This document shows positions 31,409 to 41,380 of a DNA stretch of 64,000 bases, in pieces. Every line of letters begins with the position of its first letter. Position 1 is the stretch's first letter. The stretch spans positions 372,001-436,000 of the forward strand of contig NZ_JAHUTN010000001.1 in NCBI RefSeq assembly GCF_019209935.1, in the 5' to 3' direction. Source of the DNA: Corynebacterium sp. TAE3-ERU16. Its GTDB lineage: Bacteria; Actinomycetota; Actinomycetes; Mycobacteriales; Mycobacteriaceae. Position numbers and translations under genes: made by a program. Below the pieces are notes generated by a model, which saw nothing but the letters and a program-made list of their open reading frames with translations, was not told the DNA's origin and did not search any database.

Positions 31409-33059
31409 TAGTAGTAATTTCAGTGGTCGTTTTGAGGGCCGGTTCGTTGATGATGACGATGTTCGTGGTTCGGGGCGCGTGTGGGCCGAGTTCGACAACA
31501 CGGAGGGGTTTATGACCCTGCCTTTGTCGCAGGACTACAAGGATCTGCGGGACAATTTGACGACGTTGGAGTCTCAGGGCAAGGCGTTCCGGGACGAGGC
31601 ACGTGGGGCTAGGGACACGACGAATGGGTATCTGGCGCAGGTGCGGGGCTTGTCGTCGTCTGCGGAGACTGCACGTAATGAGGCTAGGTCGGCGGCTGCG
31701 TCTGCTACTGAGTCGGCTACGGCTGCGGCTGGTGATCGTGAGGCGGCGTCTGGGCTGGTGTCGGAGATCCAGGGCGCCGAGAGTAAGGTGCGGGTGCTGC
31801 GGGATGAGACGTCGACGTTCCGTGATGAGGCTGAGTCGTTTGCGGAGATGGCTCAGTCTGTGGCTGAGACTGGGATGAAGGCGCGCTCGGTGGAGCGTCG
31901 GCATCTGGCAGCTGGGGTCACGTCGGAGTTGGACTCGAAAGCATCGAAAGAGGATTTGAAGCGGGAGATTGCTGCCACTGGCTCGGGGAACATGATCCCG
32001 ACTTTCAACGGGCGCCCGGTTTGGGCCGAAGGACTGGAAGAAAGCGACGAAGTTCCACCGGCCACTGACCTGCAGAGATCTTACGGCGGGCACGAAACGT
32101 CCACGATTTACCCGGAGTATATGGAGATATCTTCTGGCACTCCATACTACTTCGAGTGTTGGATTAAGGCTCCAGTCGAAGGAACAATCTTCTATCTTGA
32201 GCTTAGGGATAGAGCGGGAGAAAACGCCATCGCTTCGGGAGCGATCGGCAGGTACGGAGATAGATATATTTTCAACAAATATGATGTCCCGACTGAGTGG
32301 ACGCGGGTATCAACCATTCTGCGGTTTAATAGAAAGGTCACGGCAGTCCGGTTTAAGGGGATATTTTTCAATCACCCTTCTGGTGAAAAAAGTGAGCAGA
32401 ATACCCTAATTGCGGGAATGCGGCTTGTTTCGCTGCCACCGGACAACATTTATTCGGTTGCGAACCATAAGCATATTTTCAATGACATTATCGGGTTTCC
32501 CGACGGCGTATCTAAGGCAAGAGTTACCCCTGAGTCCAGCACCGTCGCGGTTCGCACAAGCACTGGTGCGCTGCAGGTCGCTGATGCTACGGCGCAGAAC
32601 GAAGCCGTGAACCTGAAAATGCTGAACCAGCGTTTATACGAGGGGCAGCTGAATAACTACGTCCAGAAGGCGTTGCTTTCTGACGCTGCGGACGGTGCGC
32701 AGGGGACGGTGGTATCCCGGAATGCGGCCGGGAGCATCCTTGTCTCGGATACTCCGAATACTGATGGCAGCGCCGTAAACAGTAAGTGGGTGAAGAAGGA
32801 GATTCGGGCGACGAGTTTCACGGATCTTTCTGATGTCCCGGAGCAGGTTACGGGAATGTCGTACTACAACGCGGGCGAGACGGTTGTGGTTCGCCATAGT
32901 GACGGGCATATCGAGATTGGGGCGCCGACTGCTGGGAGTCATGCGGCGACGAAGAAGTACGTCGATGATCGAACGCAGGATGTTTCTAGAACAAAAGTGG
33001 TTGATAGCGCGGATCAGGCGACGCAGCCGGGAATTATCTATTTCGTTAAGGGGAGCTGA
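31401..33059 (+). CDS. Tail fibre / receptor-binding protein
   Basis: A 552-residue protein starting at ATG 31401 (an ATG four codons earlier is possible). The N-terminus (1-40) would dock to the baseplate. Residues about 50-165 are an Ala/Glu/Arg coiled coil expected of a trimeric fibre. Residues about 230-350 form a beta-sandwich-like block (GTPYYFECWIKAPVEGTIFY, WTRVSTILRFNR) resembling carbohydrate-binding modules. The C-terminal third has repeated AVNSKWVKKE / ATKKYVDDRT motifs typical of phage fibres. The DNA of the binding block is visibly richer in A/T than its flanks, consistent with exchange of host-range modules. Confidence 0.82.
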   Translation: MADSSNFSGRFEGRFVDDDDVRGSGRVWAEFDNTEGFMTLPLSQDYKDLRDNLTTLESQGKAFRDEARGARDTTNGYLAQVRGLSSSAETARNEARSAAASATESATAAAGDREAASGLVSEIQGAESKVRVLRDETSTFRDEAESFAEMAQSVAETGMKARSVERRHLAAGVTSELDSKASKEDLKREIAATGSGNMIPTFNGRPVWAEGLEESDEVPPATDLQRSYGGHETSTIYPEYMEISSGTPYYFECWIKAPVEGTIFYLELRDRAGENAIASGAIGRYGDRYIFNKYDVPTEWTRVSTILRFNRKVTAVRFKGIFFNHPSGEKSEQNTLIAGMRLVSLPPDNIYSVANHKHIFNDIIGFPDGVSKARVTPESSTVAVRTSTGALQVADATAQNEAVNLKMLNQRLYEGQLNNYVQKALLSDAADGAQGTVVSRNAAGSILVSDTPNTDGSAVNSKWVKKEIRATSFTDLSDVPEQVTGMSYYNAGETVVVRHSDGHIEIGAPTAGSHAATKKYVDDRTQDVSRTKVVDSADQATQPGIIYFVKGS

Positions 33060-33061
33060 CC

Positions 33062-33757
33062 GTGATTATCGTCGACGGGAAGAAGATTAAGCAGATCATC
33101 AAGGACGGCGAGAATATCCGTGAGGTGTGGGTGGACGGTGTTCGTGTTTTCTCGTCGCGGCGGTTTGAGGTTCATGTTTACAGCACTACTGGGGCCCACA
33201 CACTCGCGGTCCCGGAATGGGTCGAACGGATCGACTACGTGATTTTCGCTGGAGGTGGCGGCGGTGCGGGCGGAAACAATCATTTCCAGGACATTAACTG
33301 CGGGGCGGGCAAACCTGGGAAAGCGTCACTATGGAAGGAAGCCGACCCGGCGATTATTAGCAGAACCGCTAAAGTCACTATCGATGTTGGCGCAGGTGGG
33401 GAAGGTGGGCCTGGTACTAGCCGCATATCCAACGACCCAAACCCGGGTAAACCGGGTGGAGCCACCACCGTCACGTTCCGCGAATCGAGCGGAGCTGCGA
33501 TACAGACTAAACGCGAGGAAGGCGGTGCTGGCGGGACCGGGCAAGGCGACAGAACAGGAGACATCACCTACTTCCCGAACGTGAGTGAGCTGCTCCCCGG
33601 GATCGTCGATAAAGGCCAGGACCTCAAGCCGCCCGCCGGCTACAACGGCGGCGGTGACGGCGGCTCGTACGGCACATCGGGCCCGGGTGCTTCGGGCACC
33701 CCGGGTGAACGCGGCGGCGACGGCTGGGTGAAGATCTCGTTCTCAACGGGATATTAG
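33062..33757 (+). CDS. Glycine-rich tail tip protein
   Basis: A 231-residue protein with a small N-terminal domain (about 1-30, DGKKIKQIIKDGENIREVW), a beta strand that leads to GAHTLAVPEWVERIDYVIFA, and a Gly-rich region for the rest (GGGGGAGGNN, GAGGEGGPGTS, GYNGGGDGGSYG). This is the pattern of phage fibre-tip proteins whose polyglycine sheets form the receptor-contacting end. It starts at GTG 33062, two bases after the fibre gene, and is the last phage gene. Confidence 0.8.
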   Translation: MIIVDGKKIKQIIKDGENIREVWVDGVRVFSSRRFEVHVYSTTGAHTLAVPEWVERIDYVIFAGGGGGAGGNNHFQDINCGAGKPGKASLWKEADPAIISRTAKVTIDVGAGGEGGPGTSRISNDPNPGKPGGATTVTFRESSGAAIQTKREEGGAGGTGQGDRTGDITYFPNVSELLPGIVDKGQDLKPPAGYNGGGDGGSYGTSGPGASGTPGERGGDGWVKISFSTGY

Positions 33758-33844
33758 CCCGGCCGGGACCGTGCCCGGGGGCGTTTCGCCGTCGGATGTG
33801 GGAGCTAGTGTTTCAGCTGGTGTACGCACCGGGACCGCAGACTG

Positions 33845-33889
33845 AAAACACCCCCCTACCTCGCATTTGCGCTGGTAGAGGGGTGTTTC
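33845..33889. terminator. Bidirectional terminator at the prophage right end
   Basis: AAAACACCCCCCTACC pairs with GGTAGAGGGGTGTTT around a 13-base loop, with one weak position. It ends the late tail transcript and also faces the tRNA-Gly gene from its 3' side. Confidence 0.8.
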
Positions 33890-33893
33890 TGCT

Positions 33894-33968
33894 TGGAGGG
33901 AACGACGGGAATCGAACCCGCGTCTTCAGCTTGGAAGGCTGAGGTATTAGCCACTATACGACGTTCCC
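33894..33968 (-). tRNA. tRNA-Gly (TCC); probable phage attachment site
   Basis: A complete cloverleaf on the minus strand: acceptor GGGAACG with CGTTCCC, anticodon stem TCAGC/GCTGA with a CTTCCAA loop (anticodon TCC), T arm GCGGGTTCGATTCCCGT, discriminator T and an encoded CCA. The 3' end faces the prophage, as expected when a tyrosine integrase uses the tRNA 3' half as attB and restores it on integration. The left copy of the core would lie outside the window. Confidence 0.95.
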
Positions 33969-34591
33969 AGTTCCACTGACCCGCGACCGTTTTCACCGGT
34001 ACGGAACGGCGGTGATGAACATTCTAGCCCAACCCGGGACAGATGAGAAATGCCGCGGTGACGGCCGGCTCCCGACCGCGACACACGACCGGGACACGGG
34101 AAACGTCCGGATCCCGCGACGGTGCCGCACACGGGACCCACCACACATCCCGTTCACACCGGAGATCGCAGGCGGAATCCAGCACCCCCGGAAGTGTCGG
34201 ACACAGCCCCAAAAGTGGGCGATCCGCCCATCCGAACGCTTCACTCGCACGTTCGAACCCTCGATATTCACCGCTTTCAGAAAAAGTTGTGAAGAAATAA
34301 GCGTAACGATCTTATTCTTTTATAAGCAGCACACTCCCGACATATCTGGATAGCCTACCCTTTCGTTTTTATATATTTGCAATTAAAAACACTTTCGGGG
34401 GTGGACCTAACTGGCCATCGACACTGATGGGACAGTATGGCGACCCGGAAACGGGACGCCGTCGTTTTGACGCCTCTCAAATGTAGGTTTCGGCGACGGT
34501 TTTTCGCCGATGAAACAGGTACGTCGACGAACATTCTTCAGCCCACATTTTTCTCAGGACTCCGTTAGCTACCTGCCGTATCGTGGCCGAC
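33969..34591. other. Non-coding gap between tRNA-Gly and the first chromosomal gene
   Basis: No convincing reading frame is present. A TAGAAT -10-like box for the tRNA lies at 34021-34026 on the minus strand. A pronounced AT-rich patch runs from about 34285 to 34400. A small hairpin (CGGCGA with TCGCCG) is near 34490. It may include remnants of earlier insertions at this tRNA. Confidence 0.6.
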
Positions 34592-34834
34592 ATGCAACCT
34601 AAGATCATTGACTCCGACTCCGGCAGAGAGCTCTGGACTGCCATCGAGTGCGCCAAGTTTTCCGGGACTGCGCGCGGTACCTTCACCAGCTACGCCGGGC
34701 GCGGACGTGCCCCCAAGCCCGTCGCCAAGATGCACGGACTGACCCTCTGGGATTCGCAGACCATCCACGAGTGGGTCGAAGAACGCAAGAACGGCCGCAA
34801 GTCCGTCAAGTCACCCGAGAACTCCGAAGCCTGA
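34592..34834 (+). CDS. Small winged-helix/HTH DNA-binding protein
   Basis: An 80-residue protein (ATG 34592; GTG 34583 would add three residues). The layout is excisionase/MerR-like: ELWTAIECAKFSGTARGTFT as the recognition helices, a basic wing (AGRGRAPKPVAK), then LTLWDSQTIHEWVEERK. It is followed by a strong terminator. It could be an independent chromosomal regulator or a leftover excisionase of an element at the tRNA-Gly site. Its GC content matches the chromosome. Confidence 0.75.
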   Translation: MQPKIIDSDSGRELWTAIECAKFSGTARGTFTSYAGRGRAPKPVAKMHGLTLWDSQTIHEWVEERKNGRKSVKSPENSEA

Positions 34835-34891
34835 ACCACCCCACACCGCTCTTCGACCGGTGGGCCCACCCCCTGAACCTGAACCCGCAGC

Positions 34892-34927
34892 AACCCCGCA
34901 GCACACGACCGTGTGCTGCGGGGTTTT
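34892..34927 (+). terminator. Rho-independent terminator
   Basis: AACCCCGCAGCACAC pairs perfectly with GTGTGCTGCGGGGTT across GACC, followed by a T run. Confidence 0.92.
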
Positions 34928-35056
34928 TCTTGCGGAGGGCCCCCGGGAACCTCCGGGGCCGATCAGGCGTTGTCCGTGCAGAGCAGAGTCGTGGCCCGCA
35001 ACCGCCGCCCCGAGCCCTGCCGAACTCCACCCCGCCGTCGTACACGAAGGTCGCCG

Positions 35057-35860
35057 ATGAATATTCTCCCTCTGCTCCTGATCGCCGTCGTCATCCTCGG
35101 AGTCGTTCTCCTGCTGTCGAGGAACGGGTCCACCGGGGGACGTCGCTCCGCCGGCGCGGAACTCGACGACGCGGTGGCGGACGCACGCCGGTGGATCGAG
35201 CGGCTCGGATCGCAGGTCCTCAGCCTGAGCGGCAGTGACACCGCCTCGACGCAGGCGCTCGCCGACGCCTCCGAGCGCTACAACGCCGCTTCCGGCCAGA
35301 TCAGCACCGCACAGACGGTGCGCCAGGCTGAGCTCGCCCGCGAGTCCGCGCTGGAGGGACTCCACTACGTGAACGCGGCCCGGGAGATCATGGGTATGCC
35401 CGCCGGCCCGGAGCTGCCACCCCTCGAGGGCCAGCGGCGTGCAGGGTCCGTGACCGAGCAGCGCACCATCGACCACGAGGGAAAGCAGATCACCGCCTCT
35501 CCCACGGCGTCACCGGAGACCCCGAACTACCACCCGGGTGGCATGGTCGCCGGCCGCCCTGTACCCGCCGGCTGGTACTCCGAGCCGTGGTGGGCCGGCG
35601 CCCTGCGCACCGGCATGTGGACCGCCGGATCCGTGATGATGTTCTCCATGCTCTTCGGCGGCATGTCCGGCGTCCACTACGGACCCCAGGACTTCGAGCA
35701 GGGCTACGGTGACGCCGGGGCGGACGCACCGGACGGGTCCGCCGGCGACGCCGGACAGAATCTCGACGCGGACCCGGGTGCCGGTGGGGATGACGGAGGC
35801 TTCTTCGGTGGCGACGGTTTCTTCGGTGGCGACGGCGGCGCAATGGACTTCGACTTCTGA
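35057..35860 (+). CDS. Membrane-anchored protein with Gly/Asp-rich tail
   Basis: A 267-residue protein. An N-terminal transmembrane helix (about 3-20) is followed by a helical domain (about 35-120, resembling the DUF1542-type proteins of corynebacteria) with LVLSLSGSD-like spacing, then a loop. A second hydrophobic stretch (about 192-210, MWTAGSVMMFSMLFGGMSG) leads to a disordered tail. The tail has two GGFFGGDG-like repeats and ends in MDFDF. Such Gly/Asp/Phe tails occur in TPM-type envelope proteins. The exact function is unknown. It is followed by a perfect hairpin. Confidence 0.78.
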   Translation: MNILPLLLIAVVILGVVLLLSRNGSTGGRRSAGAELDDAVADARRWIERLGSQVLSLSGSDTASTQALADASERYNAASGQISTAQTVRQAELARESALEGLHYVNAAREIMGMPAGPELPPLEGQRRAGSVTEQRTIDHEGKQITASPTASPETPNYHPGGMVAGRPVPAGWYSEPWWAGALRTGMWTAGSVMMFSMLFGGMSGVHYGPQDFEQGYGDAGADAPDGSAGDAGQNLDADPGAGGDDGGFFGGDGFFGGDGGAMDFDF

Positions 35861-35895
35861 CGCAGGGGGCCCGGAGACCCGGGGACCGGACGTGA

Positions 35896-35930
35896 AGCGG
35901 GCCCCGACCGGTGACCGGTCGGGGCCCGCT
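35896..35930. terminator. Bidirectional hairpin between convergent genes
   Basis: AGCGGGCCCCGACCGG pairs perfectly with CCGGTCGGGGCCCGCT around TGA. It separates the plus-strand membrane protein gene from rpiB. Confidence 0.85.
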
Positions 35931-35958
35931 CACTGTACGTGAGGGATGATCAGGAGGA

Positions 35959-36432
35959 TCAGGCCTCGGGCAGTGCCGGGGCGATGCCCGTCTTCTCGTA
36001 GTCGGCGAGGATGTCGATCCGGCGCTGGTGACGCTCGGCCTCGCTCCACTCCTGATCCAGGAAGGCGTCGACGATCGCGAGCACCTCCTCCTTCGAGTGC
36101 ATCCGGCCGCCGATCCCGATCAGCTGGGCGTTGTTGTGCTCGCGGGCCAGGCGGGCGGTCTCCTCGGACCAGGCGAGGGCGCAACGGGCACCCCTGACCT
36201 TGTTCGCGGCGATCTGCTCACCGTTGCCCGACCCCCCGAGCACGATGCCGAGGGAACCCGGATCGTTGACCGTCCGGGAGGCGGCCTCGATGCAGAACGC
36301 GGGGTAATCGTCTTCGGCGTCGTAGGTGTGGGCGCCGCAGTCGATCACCTCGTGTCCGGCGTCGCTGAGATGTTGGACGATGACATTCTTCATTTCGAAC
36401 CCTGCGTGGTCCGCTCCGAGGTAAACGCGCAT
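35959..36432 (-). CDS. rpiB: Ribose-5-phosphate isomerase B
   Basis: A 157-residue enzyme of the pentose phosphate pathway that interconverts ribose-5-phosphate and ribulose-5-phosphate. Visible family features: YLGADHAGFEMK (4-15), GIVLGGSGNGEQIAANKVRG (about 64-83), the phosphate-binding and anion-hole region, and AREHNNAQLIGIGGR (about 99-113). The position normally occupied by the catalytic Cys in the E. coli type is Gly/Ser here (GGSGNG), as in mycobacterial RpiB. Length is normal. Confidence 0.95.
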   Translation of the reverse strand: MRVYLGADHAGFEMKNVIVQHLSDAGHEVIDCGAHTYDAEDDYPAFCIEAASRTVNDPGSLGIVLGGSGNGEQIAANKVRGARCALAWSEETARLAREHNNAQLIGIGGRMHSKEEVLAIVDAFLDQEWSEAERHQRRIDILADYEKTGIAPALPEA

Positions 36433-36596
36433 GCGACAAGTGTAACCCGGCGGGCGCCGGGGAGGGACCCGCCGCCCGGAGACGAAACCCAGGGACGTGA
36501 GATGTCGCATAGCGCCCCCTGTCGAGCTGCTTTTCGCCACGTCCGGGGCTAGCGTCATAGGGAGTGAACACCCGTCCGGAAGGAGCCCGCGGAACC

Positions 36597-37760
36597 GTGT
36601 CCCACACCCATCCCAGCGTCCGGATGATCCGCCATGACATCGGTGCGAAGCCGTTCATCGTCATCTGGGAGGTGACCCGCGCCTGTCAGCTCGTCTGCCG
36701 TCACTGCCGCGCGGACGCACAGACCAGGGCCGACCCCCGGCAGCTCACCACGCGGCAGGGATTCGAACTGCTCGACCAGCTCGCCGCCTACGACCGCCCG
36801 CACCCGCTCGTCGTGCTCACCGGCGGGGATCCCTTCGAACGCGACGATCTCGTGGACCTGGTCCGGTACGGCACCGAACGCGGGCTGTCGATCTCCCTCT
36901 CCCCCTCGGTCACCCCGAAGCTGACCAGGGCCCGGTTGGAGGAGCTGCGGGCGGCCGGCGGCAAGGCGATGTCGATGTCACTGGACGGCGCGACCGCCGA
37001 GACCCACGACGCCTTCCGCGGATTCCCCGGAACGTTCGACGCGACACTCTCGATGGCCCCGGAGATCCTCGACGTAGGGTTCCGGCTGCAGATCAACTCG
37101 ACGCTCACGCGCTCGAACATCCACGAGGCGCCCGCCCTGCTGAAGACCGTCATCGGGATGGGCGCGAAGATGTGGTACACGTTCTTCCTCGTCCCGACCG
37201 GACGCGGCGCACGGCTGAACTGCCTGGACCCGGACGAGCGGGAGGACGTGCTCAACTGGTTGGCCGACGTCTCCGACCGGATCGCGATCAAGACGACGGA
37301 GGCCCCGCAGTACCGCCGGGTGGTGCTCCAGCGGGAGCGCGCCGATACCCCGTACCGGGGCGGCGAGCTCTACCGCACGCTCACCGGGGAGACGACCCGC
37401 CTGCTCGGGGCACATCCCGAGCATCCCCGCCGCCCACGGCCCCCGATGGCCGTGAACTCCGGATCGGGATTCGCCTTCGTCGACCACATCGGCGACGTCT
37501 ACCCCTCGGGCTTCCTGCCCGTGCACTGCGGGAACGTCACCGAGACGCCGTTTTCCGAGATCTACTCCCGCTCGCCGGTGTTCACCGCACTCCGCGACCC
37601 GGACAACTGGCACGGCAAGTGCAGCGTCTGCGAGTTCCACGGGGTGTGCGGCGGTTCCCGCTCCACGGCGTACGCGATGACCCACGACTACCTCGCGTCG
37701 GATCCGACCTGCGCGTACGTCCCGGAGGCGTGGACGCGGGCGCGGCGACTGGGCGCCTGA
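36597..37760 (+). CDS. Radical SAM/SPASM protein (TIGR04053-like)
   Basis: A protein of about 387 residues from GTG 36597, which has GGAAGGAG 11 bases upstream; a GTG at 36564 would add 11 residues. The radical SAM motif CQLVCRHC binds the first [4Fe-4S] cluster. TGGDPFERDDL is the SAM-binding GGE-like motif, and SLDGATAETHDAFRG follows. The C-terminal SPASM region (GKCSVCEFHGVCGGSRS, then DPTCAYVP) would hold an auxiliary cluster. Relatives include haem-modifying AhbC/NirJ-like and peptide-modifying PqqE-like enzymes. No precursor peptide gene is seen nearby, so a small-molecule substrate is more likely. The substrate is unknown. Confidence 0.87.
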   Translation: MSHTHPSVRMIRHDIGAKPFIVIWEVTRACQLVCRHCRADAQTRADPRQLTTRQGFELLDQLAAYDRPHPLVVLTGGDPFERDDLVDLVRYGTERGLSISLSPSVTPKLTRARLEELRAAGGKAMSMSLDGATAETHDAFRGFPGTFDATLSMAPEILDVGFRLQINSTLTRSNIHEAPALLKTVIGMGAKMWYTFFLVPTGRGARLNCLDPDEREDVLNWLADVSDRIAIKTTEAPQYRRVVLQRERADTPYRGGELYRTLTGETTRLLGAHPEHPRRPRPPMAVNSGSGFAFVDHIGDVYPSGFLPVHCGNVTETPFSEIYSRSPVFTALRDPDNWHGKCSVCEFHGVCGGSRSTAYAMTHDYLASDPTCAYVPEAWTRARRLGA

Positions 37761-37784
37761 CCCAGCCGGCGACCCTCCGCCGGG

Positions 37785-38429
37785 TCAGTCGAACTCGGGA
37801 CGTTCCGTCCGCGAGCGCTTGAGCTCGAAGAAGTGCGGGTAGCCGGCGAGGGCCACGGCGCCGTCGAACACCTTTCCGGCGTCCTCTCCACGGGGGATGC
37901 GGGTCAGCACCGGCCCGAAGAAGGCGGTTCCGGCGACCTCCACGACCGGGGTACCGACCTCGTCGCCGACGGCGTCCATCGCCTGCTGGTGGAACCCGCG
38001 CAGTGCGTCATCCCAGTCGGTGCCGGTTCCGGTGTCGGCCAGGTCACCGTCGAGCCCGACCTCCACGAGTGCCTCCCGTACGAGGGGGATCAGTGCGTCG
38101 GAGACGTCGCCGTCACCGGCGCTCTCCCTGAGCTCCTCACCCCGCCCCTCATCGTGGATCCTCGTCCCGAGTGCGGTGTAGAGCTCCCCGACCTTGTCCG
38201 GGTGCTCGGTGGCGACCCGGGCGAACACGCGCGCCGGCGCCCACGTCGTCGTCATCATCCTCCGGTACTGCTCCGGAAGCTCATCGCGACCCTCGTTGAG
38301 GACGCCGAGGCTCATCGGGATCCAGGTGACGTCCACGTCGCGGACCTTCTCCACCTCCGTGACCCAACGTGACGTGATCCACGCGTACGGGCAGGTGACA
38401 TCGAACCAGAACTTCAGGGGTTGACTCAC
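37785..38429 (-). CDS. DsbA-family mycothiol-linked oxidoreductase
   Basis: A 214-residue thioredoxin-fold protein of the Rv2466c type. The N-terminal active site is FDVTCPYAW (9-17): one Cys followed by Pro-Tyr-Ala, whereas Rv2466c has CPWC. A helical insertion follows (about 60-150), then a cis-Pro loop (GTPVVEVAGTAFFGPVL, about 158-174). Rv2466c is a mycothiol-dependent reductase upregulated by oxidative stress. The neighbouring rpiB and pepN are the same as in M. tuberculosis. With only one Cys it would have to work through a monothiol mechanism with mycothiol. Confidence 0.87.
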   Translation of the reverse strand: MSQPLKFWFDVTCPYAWITSRWVTEVEKVRDVDVTWIPMSLGVLNEGRDELPEQYRRMMTTTWAPARVFARVATEHPDKVGELYTALGTRIHDEGRGEELRESAGDGDVSDALIPLVREALVEVGLDGDLADTGTGTDWDDALRGFHQQAMDAVGDEVGTPVVEVAGTAFFGPVLTRIPRGEDAGKVFDGAVALAGYPHFFELKRSRTERPEFD

Positions 38430-38732
38430 GGGCTACCTTCTCTCTCTCGGGTTCTGTCGGCCGGTGTTCCCTCCGGGAACCCGGCGCGTCGGGTCGTGCC
38501 GCCCAGGATAGGTGCTTTTCCGGCCCACGCACGCCCGGTTGCCCGCACGGCCCGTATCCTGGACCGTGTAGCGCCGCCACCCCCGACGGCCGGGGACACC
38601 CGTCATCCGGTGTCACCGTCCCGGGAGGCGTCCGCGGTGCGGGTGCACTGTTTTTCGTCCACCACCTGATTGATAGAGCGGCCCGCCGTCGGCGGCACCG
38701 CAGCAGTCCACACAGACAGGAGTTCGGGTTAC

Positions 38733-41354
<2,622 letters not shown>

Positions 41355-41380
41355 CCGGCCGGCTGGACTAGCCTGTCTGT

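Larger units (their letters stand above)
1..33893. mobile_element. Partial siphovirus prophage (left end outside window)
   Basis: The stretch reads as one temperate phage: regulator, resolvase and dUTPase at the left, then terminase, portal, capsid, connectors, tail, lysis and fibre genes in the standard long-tailed phage order. The right boundary is placed at the 3' end of tRNA-Gly, because the last tail gene stops at 33757, a hairpin follows, and chromosomal genes begin beyond the tRNA. No integrase, immunity repressor or replication initiator is in the window, so the left attachment site and lysogeny genes lie upstream. Every structural gene expected for head and tail assembly is present and intact, so the element could be functional. 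That is inferred from gene content, not shown. Confidence 0.93.

Noticed and set aside
1-33893. Integrase, immunity repressor or excisionase of the prophage
   Set aside because: No recombinase or repressor pattern was seen in any frame. The only excisionase-like gene (34592) is on the chromosomal side of the tRNA.
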